Below are positions 26,156 through 33,493 of a stretch of 52,371 nt of DNA, piece by piece. The notes below the pieces were generated by a model, which was given only the letters and a program-made list of their open reading frames with translations, had not been told where the DNA came from and ran no database searches. Source of the DNA: Rikenellaceae bacterium (GTDB lineage: Bacteria; Bacteroidota; Bacteroidia; Bacteroidales; Rikenellaceae). How positions within the stretch are numbered: the stretch's first letter is position 1; every line of letters starts with the position of its first letter. The translations under genes were made by a program, and so were the position numbers. The DNA is taken from contig JAUMXM010000010.1 in assembly GCA_030529085.1 (NCBI GenBank), forward strand, positions 1 through 52,371, given 5' to 3'.

Positions 26156-26830
26156 TTAGATGATTTTGCTCAAATCTTTGATTTCTGCAAAATTATCAAA
26201 AATGTAATCAGCTAGATTTTCGTGCTCGATAACTCCTCTTTCGAGCGTCGTCGTAAGGCCTACGACAATCCCGGCTCCGGCGGTTCTTGCGGCCTGAAAA
26301 CCGGCTCTTGCATCCTCGAAAATAACGCACTCTTCCGGCTTGACGCCTAGCTGTTCTGCGGCCGTGAGATAGATTTCGGGATTGGGTTTGCAGTGGGCAA
26401 CGCTGTCGCCCGAAATCTTCAGCTCGAAGTACTCGTCGATGTTGCACTTTTCGAGCACAAACTCCACATTCTCGCGGCAACCCGATGATCCGACGGCACA
26501 GCGGATTCCCGCCTTGCGCAGCTGCTCCAACAGCGCGTGCAACCCCTCGACGGGGCGAATTTCGGGTGCGTAGATCTCGCGGTAGATTGCCTCCTTTTCA
26601 TCCGAAAGCGCTTGCAAACCCTTTTCGCGGATAATCTCATCGGGAAACATCATGCGCATAATGTCGTCGCTGCCCATGCCGAAGGCGTTGTTGAGCTTCT
26701 CGCGCCAATCCTCGATGCCGTAGCGATCGCAGAAGATCTCAAAAGCGCGTACGTGGACCATCGAATTGTCGACCAGCGTGCCGTCCATGTCGAACAGGGC
26801 TGCTCGAATCGGGGTATGTTCTCTCTTCAT
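26156..26830 (-). CDS. HAD-superfamily phosphatase (beta-phosphoglucomutase-like)
   Basis: 224 residues with all four HAD motifs: ALFDMDGTLVDNS (nucleophile and acid), VGSSGCRENVEFV (Ser), CKPNPEIYLTAA (Lys) and CVIFEDARAGFQAARTAGAG (acidic pair). The helical cap between motifs I and II is of the phosphoglycolate-phosphatase/pgmB type. It probably dephosphorylates or isomerises a small sugar phosphate. It is divergent from the transketolase operon and might supply or salvage a sugar phosphate for it; that link is positional only. Confidence 0.85.
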   Translation of the reverse strand: MKREHTPIRAALFDMDGTLVDNSMVHVRAFEIFCDRYGIEDWREKLNNAFGMGSDDIMRMMFPDEIIREKGLQALSDEKEAIYREIYAPEIRPVEGLHALLEQLRKAGIRCAVGSSGCRENVEFVLEKCNIDEYFELKISGDSVAHCKPNPEIYLTAAEQLGVKPEECVIFEDARAGFQAARTAGAGIVVGLTTTLERGVIEHENLADYIFDNFAEIKDLSKII

Positions 26831-26896
26831 TGGATGCAGATTTTACGATTTCTGCGCAAAAGTAATGAAAAAATGACAAAATCAAGCTCTGAGATT

Positions 26897-26926
26897 TTGC
26901 ACTTCGCCATTTTCTGACTATCTTTA
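26897..26926 (+). promoter_or_regulatory. Promoter of the transketolase-kinase-isomerase operon
   Basis: TTG (26897-26899), 19 nt, TATCTTTA (26919-26926), one mismatch from TAnnTTTG, about 40 nt before the first gene. Confidence 0.65.
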
Positions 26927-26964
26927 TACGATTAAAACAAAAACTCATAATAAATCCAATCTAT

Positions 26965-27795
26965 ATGCAAACAAAAGAACTGATGTTGCAGGCCGAGAAG
27001 AACCGCAAGCGTCTGGTCGAGATTGTCCAGATCGCCAAGGCCGGCCATATCGGCGGTGGTCTCTCGTCGATGAACATGCTGACGGCGCTCTATTTTCATG
27101 TGATGAACGTCGATCCGAAGAATCCTAAATGGGAGGAGCGCGACCGCTTCGTGATGAGTAAGGGTCACTGTGTGGAGGCGCTTTACAGCGTTTTGGAGCA
27201 CAAGGGCTTCATTACGAAGGAGCTGACCGACACCTACGGCGAGTTTGATACCCCTCTGGCCGGTCACCCGACGATCGAGGTGGCAGGTATCGAGGTCAAC
27301 AGCGGTGCCCTGGGTCACGGTCTTCCGATTGGTGTGGGTATGGCCATTGCCGCCAAGATGGACAAGAAGGCCTGGCGCACGTATGTCCTGATGGGCGACG
27401 GTGAGCAGGGTGAGGGCTCGATCTACGAGGCCGCCATGGCCGGCAGCCACTACAAGCTCGACAACCTGGTGGCCATCATCGACCGCAACGGTTTGCAGAT
27501 TAGCGATACGACCGAGAATGTGATGGCTCTGGAGTCGATCGAGGCTCGCTGGAGCGCCTTCGGTTGGGATGTGCAGGAGATCAACGGTGACTCGATGGAG
27601 GAGATTGTTGCCGCCTTCGAGAAGATCGACTATAACTGTGGCAAGCCCCACCTGATTGTTTCGCGCACGACGAAGGGTAAGGGTGTTTCGCTGATGGAGA
27701 ACATCCTCAAGTGGCACCACGGTGTTCCGACGGCCGACGAGTATAAGGAGGCCATCGCCGAGATTGATGCGCGCATCGAGTCATTAACGAAATAA
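26965..27795 (+). CDS. Transketolase, N-terminal (TPP-binding) subunit
   Basis: 276 residues corresponding to the pyrophosphate half of a transketolase. It begins with GHIGGGLSSMNMLTALY, continues with FVMSKGHCVEALYSVL, and has the TPP/Mg motif GDGEQGEGSIYEAAMAG followed by IIDRNGLQ. Split transketolases are common in anaerobes and in sugar-specific variants such as AptA of the apulose pathway. It is the first gene of a four-gene operon. With a kinase and isomerase in the operon, a dedicated substrate is more likely than the general pentose phosphate pathway. Confidence 0.9.
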   Translation: MQTKELMLQAEKNRKRLVEIVQIAKAGHIGGGLSSMNMLTALYFHVMNVDPKNPKWEERDRFVMSKGHCVEALYSVLEHKGFITKELTDTYGEFDTPLAGHPTIEVAGIEVNSGALGHGLPIGVGMAIAAKMDKKAWRTYVLMGDGEQGEGSIYEAAMAGSHYKLDNLVAIIDRNGLQISDTTENVMALESIEARWSAFGWDVQEINGDSMEEIVAAFEKIDYNCGKPHLIVSRTTKGKGVSLMENILKWHHGVPTADEYKEAIAEIDARIESLTK

Positions 27796-27809
27796 GGAGT
27801 AAAAAAGCT

Positions 27810-28748
27810 ATGGAGATTAAGAGTGTACCTTGCCGCCAGAGTTTTACCGATACGCTCGTTGAGCTGGCAAAAGAGGATAAGAACATTGTAGCCGTTACGA
27901 CCGATGCCCGTGGCTCGGTGACGCTGACCAAATTTTTCAAGGAGCTGCCCGAGCAGGCCGTTGAGTGCGGTATCGCCGAGCAGGATGCTGTCGGCATCGC
28001 AGCCGGTCTGGCCCAGTCGGGTAAGAACACCTTCGTTTGCGGCCCCGCCTGCTTCTATGTGGCTCGCTCGCTGGAGCAGGTGAAAGTCGATGTGGCCTAC
28101 TCGCAGAACCCCGTCAAGATTTTGGGTGTTTCGGGTGGTGTAGCCTATGGCGCATTGGGTGCCACGCACCACAGCCTGCACGATATTGCAGCCCTGCGCA
28201 CCTTCCCCGGTATGAATGTCTTCCTGCCCTGCGACGCTCGTCAGACGCGCAAGCTGGTGCAGGCGTTGGTGAAGTTCCCCGAGGCTGGCTATGTTCGCGT
28301 GGGTCGCAACGCCGTTCCCGATGTTTATGAGAACGACGACTTCGCGTTCGAAATTGGCAAGGCCAATACGCTGCTCGAGGGTGACGATTTGACGATCATC
28401 GGTTGCGGTGAGACGGTCTACCACTGCTTGGAGGCCGGTAAGAAGCTCCACGCCGAGGGTGTCAAGGCGCGCGTGATCGACATGCACACCCTGAAGCCGA
28501 TCGACAAGGAGGCTATCCTGAAGGCTGCTCGTGAGACGGGTAAGATTCTGACCGTCGAGGAGCACAGCATGTATGGAGGTCTGGGCGGTATCGTGGCCGA
28601 AATTACGGCGCAGGAGTGCCCCGTGAAGATGCGCATCCTGGGTATCCCCGACGAGAATGCCGTGCACGGCAAGCCGCTGGAGATATTCCACCACTACAAG
28701 CTTGATGCCGAGGGCGTTTACGAGACGGCTAAGGAGTTGCTGAAGTAA
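27810..28748 (+). CDS. Transketolase, C-terminal subunit
   Basis: 312 residues: the PYR half with the catalytic Glu motif ECGIAEQDAVGIAAGLA and then the C-terminal transketolase domain (IIGCGETVYHCLEAGKKL, ILTVEEHSMYGGLGG). It starts 14 bp after the N-terminal subunit. The two together form one active transketolase, with TPP bound at the interface. Confidence 0.92.
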   Translation: MEIKSVPCRQSFTDTLVELAKEDKNIVAVTTDARGSVTLTKFFKELPEQAVECGIAEQDAVGIAAGLAQSGKNTFVCGPACFYVARSLEQVKVDVAYSQNPVKILGVSGGVAYGALGATHHSLHDIAALRTFPGMNVFLPCDARQTRKLVQALVKFPEAGYVRVGRNAVPDVYENDDFAFEIGKANTLLEGDDLTIIGCGETVYHCLEAGKKLHAEGVKARVIDMHTLKPIDKEAILKAARETGKILTVEEHSMYGGLGGIVAEITAQECPVKMRILGIPDENAVHGKPLEIFHHYKLDAEGVYETAKELLK

Positions 28749-28773
28749 GTCGAAACCTACTTTAATAAAGTCT

Positions 28774-30261
28774 ATGAATCGTTATATTATAGCTATTGAC
28801 CAGAGTACGTCGGCCACCAAGGCGATCCTCTTCGACGAGAAGTGCCGACTGTTGCACCGCGTCAATATCGAGCATACGCAATACTACCCCCAGGCGGGTT
28901 GGGTCGAGCACGATGCCGAGGAGATCTACGCCAATGCGGTCGAGGCGATCCGTCGCCTGATGGAGGCCTATCCGACCGAAGAGGGTTCGACCTTTTCGCT
29001 CGCCATCACCAACCAGCGCGAGACGGTGGTGGTGTGGGATGCTGCTACGTCGAAGCCCGTGATGCACGCCGTGGTATGGCAGTGCCAGCGCGGTGCCGAG
29101 ATCTGCCGACAGCTCAAGGAGGCGGGCCACGAGCAGACCTTCTTCAAAAAGAGTGGTCTTCTGATCGATCCCTACTTCTCGGCCAGCGGTGCCCGTTGGA
29201 TTTTGGACAACGTGGAGGGTGCCCGCGAGGCTGCCGAGCGCGGCGAGCTGCGTATGGGTACGATGGATGCGTGGCTCATCTGGAAGCTCACCGAGGGCAA
29301 GGTGCACGCTACGGACTATACGAACGCTTCGCGCACGCTGCTCTTCAACATCCACACGCTCGATTGGGATGATGAGCTGCTTTCGCTCTTCGCCATTCCC
29401 CGCTCGATGATGCCCGAGGCGTTGCCTTGCGACGCTGTCTTTGGTCGCACGACCATCGAGGGACTCTTCCCCGAGGGTATCGAGATTGCCGGTGTGCTGG
29501 GCGACTCGCACGGCGCTCTGGCCGGTCAGATGTGCTTCGAGGCGGGTATGGGTAAGGCTACCTATGGCACCGGCTCGTCGGTGATGGTCAATATCGGCGA
29601 GGAGGCTGTTGCCGCCCCCGAGGGGTTGGTTACCTCGGTTGGCTTTGCCGCCTGCGGTAAGACCTTCTACGCCTTCGAGGGTAACATCCACTGCACGGGT
29701 GCTACGCTGCGTTGGCTCACCGATCAGCTGCAACTCATCGGCTCGCCCGCCGAGACCGAGGCCCTCGCTACGAGTGTCGAATCGACGGGTGGTGTCTATC
29801 TGGTGCCCGCCTTTGCAGGCTTGGGTGCACCCTGGTGGAACTCCGAGGCGAAGGCGATCATTGCCGGTATGAGCCTCGCTACGACCAAGGCGCACGTCGT
29901 GCGTGCCGCTCTGGAGGCCATTCCCTACCAGATCAAGGATTTGGTCGATCTGATGACGGGCAAGGCCGGTGTGGCTCTCAAGGAGCTTCGCGTGGATGGT
30001 GGCCCGACCAAGAACCGCTTCCTGATGCAATTCCAGGCCGATATGCTCAATGCTACGATCAACCGCGCCGATATTGAGGAGGCTTCGGCAATGGGTGCTG
30101 TGGTGATGAATGGCTTGGCGCGCAAGGTGTGGGCTACGCTCGATGAGGTGGCTGCGCTGCGCACGTCAGACAACCGCATCGAGCCGCAGATGGCTGCCGA
30201 GGAGCGTGAGAAGCTCTACGGTGGTTGGATCGAGGCTGTGAAATTGGTAAATCGCAAATAA
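28774..30261 (+). CDS. FGGY-family carbohydrate kinase of the glycerol kinase clade
   Basis: 495 residues, GlpK-like over its whole length (IAIDQSTSATKAILFDE, AITNQRETVVVWD, DYTNASRTLLFNI). Against E. coli GlpK the alignment is offset by one residue, and the glycerol contacts Arg82, Glu83, Trp102, Tyr134 and Asp244 are all present. The next residue is different: GlpK has Gln246 (GDQQ) and this protein has Ser245 (GDSH). It lies between a split transketolase and a sugar isomerase, which suggests that it phosphorylates a ketose at its glycerol-like end rather than glycerol. Calling it plain GlpK would be the alternative. Confidence 0.85.
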   Translation: MNRYIIAIDQSTSATKAILFDEKCRLLHRVNIEHTQYYPQAGWVEHDAEEIYANAVEAIRRLMEAYPTEEGSTFSLAITNQRETVVVWDAATSKPVMHAVVWQCQRGAEICRQLKEAGHEQTFFKKSGLLIDPYFSASGARWILDNVEGAREAAERGELRMGTMDAWLIWKLTEGKVHATDYTNASRTLLFNIHTLDWDDELLSLFAIPRSMMPEALPCDAVFGRTTIEGLFPEGIEIAGVLGDSHGALAGQMCFEAGMGKATYGTGSSVMVNIGEEAVAAPEGLVTSVGFAACGKTFYAFEGNIHCTGATLRWLTDQLQLIGSPAETEALATSVESTGGVYLVPAFAGLGAPWWNSEAKAIIAGMSLATTKAHVVRAALEAIPYQIKDLVDLMTGKAGVALKELRVDGGPTKNRFLMQFQADMLNATINRADIEEASAMGAVVMNGLARKVWATLDEVAALRTSDNRIEPQMAAEEREKLYGGWIEAVKLVNRK

Positions 30262-30295
30262 TTTACAAACAATAATAACTAAAACAACTACTACT

Positions 30296-31726
30296 ATGTA
30301 TGTATCTGCAAAAGCCGGTAAGGAGACCTTTGGTCTGATTATTGGTACGCGCGCCTACTTCAACTCGGCGCTGGCCATTGATGTTCGCAAGACCCTCTGC
30401 GAGGAGCTGGAGAAGGCGGGCTACGGCTATGTGATTCTGGATGTTGCCGACACGCTGACCGACGGCGCCATGGAGACCGTGGAGGATGGTCGCAAGTGTG
30501 CCAAGCTCTTCCGCGAGTACCGCGACGTGATCGACGGTATCATCGTGTCGCTGCCCAACTTCGGTTTCGAGGTGGGTATCATCAACGCCATTGCACGCGC
30601 CGAGCTGAATGTACCCGTCCTGGTGCAGGCTTGCGATGATGAGAACGACAAGGTCGATCTCGACAACCGCCGCGATGCCTTCTGTGGTAAGATTTCGGTT
30701 TGCAACAACCTCTACCAGTATGGCATCCCCTTCACCGACACCGAGCTGCACACCTATTCAATCCACTCGGAGTACCTGATGAAGGATATCAACAAGTTCG
30801 CTGCCACCTGCCGCACGGTGAAGGGTCTGACCCACGCCCGTATCGGTCAGATTGGTACGCGCCCCCTGGGCTTCAACACCTGCCGTGTGAGCGAGAAGCT
30901 GCTGCAGGCTACCGGTATCACGGTGGTTCCTGTCGATCTCTCGGAGATCCTCTTCAACGCTCAGCGTTACGACGAGTCGGCTGCCGCCATCAAGACCAAG
31001 ATGGAGGAGATTGCCGCCTATGCCAAGGTGCCCGCTGCTCATAGCGACAAGGTGATCCGCATGGCCAAGTTGAGCTGCGCTGTCGAGGATTGGCTGCAGG
31101 TGAACGAGTGCAACGCTGCCGCTATCCAGTGCTGGGATTCGTTGGAGCAGAACTATGGCTGCGCCGCTTGTACGACGATGAGTATGCTCAGCGACAAGCT
31201 CTTCCCCTGCGCTTGCGAGACCGATATCGCCGGTGCCGTTTCGATGTACGCCCTGACGCTCGCTTCGGGCAAGGCTGCTACGCTGCTTGATTGGAACAAC
31301 AACTTCGCCGAGGATCGCAACAAGTGCGTCTGCACCCACTGCGGTAATGCCCCCAAGAGCTTCGTGCAGAACGAGATTTCGCTCGACACGCTGGGTGTGC
31401 TGGGTCGCACGCTGGGTAAGGTCAATACCTTCGGTGCCGTGCAGGGTAAGTGCACGGAGGGTGAGTTCACCTTCTTCCGCATCTCGACCGACGACACGCT
31501 GGGCTGCATCAAGAGCTACCTGGGTAAGGGCCGCATGACGAACGATCCCTATCCGATGGCGGGTTGTATCGCTGTTACGGAGGTCGACAACCTCCAGCAG
31601 CTCCTGAAGTTCATCTGCAAGAACGGCTTCGAACACCACGTGGCTATGTGCCGCACCGATGTAGTCGATATCCTGACCGACGCTGTAGATAACTATCTGG
31701 GTTGGGATCTCTACCTGCACGAGTAA
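30296..31726 (+). CDS. L-fucose/L-arabinose isomerase-family sugar isomerase
   Basis: 476 residues of the FucI/AraA-like superfamily (COG2407 type). The metal site is recognisable: Glu308 in ACETDIAGA, Asp332 in LLDWNNNF (24 residues on, the same spacing as E. coli FucI Glu337/Asp361), and a C-terminal His pair in GFEHHVAM (about 447-448). A cysteine cluster CVCTHCG is at 344-350. It should convert an aldose to a ketose, which the preceding kinase would phosphorylate. Shorter than FucI (about 590), so the substrate is not assumed to be fucose. Confidence 0.85.
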   Translation: MYVSAKAGKETFGLIIGTRAYFNSALAIDVRKTLCEELEKAGYGYVILDVADTLTDGAMETVEDGRKCAKLFREYRDVIDGIIVSLPNFGFEVGIINAIARAELNVPVLVQACDDENDKVDLDNRRDAFCGKISVCNNLYQYGIPFTDTELHTYSIHSEYLMKDINKFAATCRTVKGLTHARIGQIGTRPLGFNTCRVSEKLLQATGITVVPVDLSEILFNAQRYDESAAAIKTKMEEIAAYAKVPAAHSDKVIRMAKLSCAVEDWLQVNECNAAAIQCWDSLEQNYGCAACTTMSMLSDKLFPCACETDIAGAVSMYALTLASGKAATLLDWNNNFAEDRNKCVCTHCGNAPKSFVQNEISLDTLGVLGRTLGKVNTFGAVQGKCTEGEFTFFRISTDDTLGCIKSYLGKGRMTNDPYPMAGCIAVTEVDNLQQLLKFICKNGFEHHVAMCRTDVVDILTDAVDNYLGWDLYLHE

Positions 31727-31734
31727 AAAATTGC

Positions 31735-31854
31735 GAAAGGATTTAAGCGGGTATTTTCGGCGTTACGCTTCTGGTGCGAAATCGCAGCATACCGAGCGTA
31801 TGTGAGGCTTCCGCACCAAAACCAAGCCTTGAAAAAAGCCCCTTAAATCCTTTC
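31735..31854. repeat. Nested inverted-repeat element after the isomerase gene
   Basis: A 13-bp perfect inverted repeat, GAAAGGATTTAAG (31735-31747) and its complement (31842-31854), encloses about 94 nt with further hairpins: GGTGCG/CGCACC (31773-31778 and 31812-31817) around CATAC/GTATG (31788-31792 and 31798-31802). No protein is supported here. It could be a structured RNA at the operon end or a small palindromic mobile element; no target-site duplication is clear. Confidence 0.6.
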
Positions 31855-31875
31855 TTACATATTTTAATATTGCCT

Positions 31876-32442
31876 ATGAAACTACTCTGGATTTTTTTTG
31901 TGGCTCTGCTGACTTATGTTGGCGCGCAAGCCCAGCAACCCGTCTATGTGTATGGTGTCGATTATGCACAGGTGAAGGTTTTTGGTGCCGATGAGTCTCC
32001 GAACGATTTTGCGAAGGCTTTTGTCGGTATCAACGATCTGCTTTATGGCGAGATCGATAAATACGACTTCAGCGCGGTATTCGGCTCGGGAAATTACGAG
32101 GTCCATCACGAGGTGATGGCGAATCGTATTCTGCAAGCCGATCTCTCCGAGCTGCGAGCTCGCGGCCAAGCACTTCCCATTCTGAACGTGCCGCAAATTC
32201 TGGCTGCGTATGAGCTGCCCCATACCGAGGGCGTCGGCTTTGTATTGATTGCGCGCTTGCTCAATAAGACAAAGAGTCAGGGCTCGTATTATGCGGTGAT
32301 GTTTGATGTGGCTTCGCGTCGCGTCCTGCTGCAAACGGAGATTACGACCCGAAGTCGTGGCTTTGGTTTGCGTAATTATTGGGCCTATACCGTCTATAAC
32401 GCAATCAAGCAGTTGCGTATGGAGGTACCTGCCAACAAGTAA
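31876..32442 (+). CDS. Secreted protein of unknown function
   Basis: 188 residues with a Sec signal peptide (MKLLWIFFVALLTYVGAQAQ). The mature part is about 168 residues with an alternating pattern suggestive of alpha/beta structure (VYVYGVDYAQVKVFGADE, ILNVPQILAAYELPHTEGVGFVLIARLL, YYAVMFDVASRRVLLQTE). I do not recognise the family. An in-frame ATG at 31774 lies inside the hairpin element and lacks support. It precedes the GH43-like lipoprotein by 21 bp and may be co-transcribed with it. Confidence 0.7.
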   Translation: MKLLWIFFVALLTYVGAQAQQPVYVYGVDYAQVKVFGADESPNDFAKAFVGINDLLYGEIDKYDFSAVFGSGNYEVHHEVMANRILQADLSELRARGQALPILNVPQILAAYELPHTEGVGFVLIARLLNKTKSQGSYYAVMFDVASRRVLLQTEITTRSRGFGLRNYWAYTVYNAIKQLRMEVPANK

Positions 32443-32463
32443 CAAATGCTAACACAAATTTCT

Positions 32464-33483
32464 ATGAAACTGAAAACTTTGATTTTGGGTCTGGTGCTAG
32501 CTGCGATGGCTGCCTGCACGGCTCCCGTCGAGAACGAGCGTGAGGTCTATATCTTCACGGGCCACCGTGAGCCCGCCTTGGATGGTCTTCATCTGCTCTA
32601 CAGCTACGACGGCTACCATTGGGACAGCCTCCAGGGTTCGTGGCTCGTGCCGATGATCGGCAACAAGGCTCCCGAGTACTTCAACTACCACTCGAACAAG
32701 ATGGAGCAGGGTAAGTATGTTCCCAACTCGATGATGCGCGACCCCTCGATTGTGCAGGGTCCCGATGGTACGTTCCACCTGGTCTGGACACTTGCCTGGT
32801 CGGGTGAGCTGGGCTTCGGTTACGCCTCGTCGAAGGATCTCATTAATTGGAGCGAGCAGCGCATTATCCCCGTGATGGAGGGTGAGAAGACCAACAACGT
32901 ATGGGCTCCCGAGATCTTCTACGATGATGTAAAAGCGCAGTATATAATCGTTTGGTCCTCGTCGATTTTGCCCGAGAACTACACCGAGGCCGACAAACTC
33001 GGTCAGAACGGTTGCCACCGTGCCTACTACACCACGACGAAGGATTTCGTGGAGTTTGCCCCCAAGAAGCCCTTCTACGATCCGGGCTTCAACTCGATCG
33101 ACGGCTTTGTCGTCAAGAAGGGCGAGGGTGACTACCGCCTTATCATCAAGGATAACCGCAAGCCGGGCTACAGCGACCTCTTCTGTGTCGAGGCTACGGA
33201 TGCCGAGGGCCCCTATACGAATCCGACCGAGAAGTTTGCTCCGACCTATTCCGAGGGTGCTTGCGCTATCCAGGTAGGCGAGGAGTGGCTCATCTACTTC
33301 GATGTCTATCGTGAGTACCGCTTCGGTGCTGTCAAGACGACCGATTTTAAGACCTTCACGCCGATCGACGACCAGATTTCGCTCCCCGTAGGCCACAAGC
33401 ACGGCACGATTATCAAGGTCAAGGAGTCGATCTTGGAGGCTCTGCTGGCCGAGGAGGCGAATCGTTATGGAGTAGAACAATAA
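32464..33483 (+). CDS. GH43-like glycosidase lipoprotein
   Basis: 339 residues. The lipoprotein signal has the lipobox AMAAC (Cys18), so it is membrane-anchored. The rest is a five-bladed propeller of the GH43 clan. Candidate active-site acids are Asp93 (MMRDPSI, base), Asp213 (NSIDGFVV, pKa modulator) and Glu264 (YSEGACAI, acid), with NVWAPEIFY at the expected place. Family members remove arabinose, xylose or galactose residues. It is followed 10 bp on by a GH2 enzyme. Start 32464 was chosen for the signal peptide. Confidence 0.8.
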   Translation: MKLKTLILGLVLAAMAACTAPVENEREVYIFTGHREPALDGLHLLYSYDGYHWDSLQGSWLVPMIGNKAPEYFNYHSNKMEQGKYVPNSMMRDPSIVQGPDGTFHLVWTLAWSGELGFGYASSKDLINWSEQRIIPVMEGEKTNNVWAPEIFYDDVKAQYIIVWSSSILPENYTEADKLGQNGCHRAYYTTTKDFVEFAPKKPFYDPGFNSIDGFVVKKGEGDYRLIIKDNRKPGYSDLFCVEATDAEGPYTNPTEKFAPTYSEGACAIQVGEEWLIYFDVYREYRFGAVKTTDFKTFTPIDDQISLPVGHKHGTIIKVKESILEALLAEEANRYGVEQ

Positions 33484-33493
33484 CGGATCGACT

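Noticed and set aside
26965-31726. Sulfoquinovose (sulfo-transketolase) pathway
   Set aside because: A split transketolase and a sugar isomerase fit, but that route needs no sugar kinase, and no sulfolactaldehyde reductase or sulfoquinovosidase is present.
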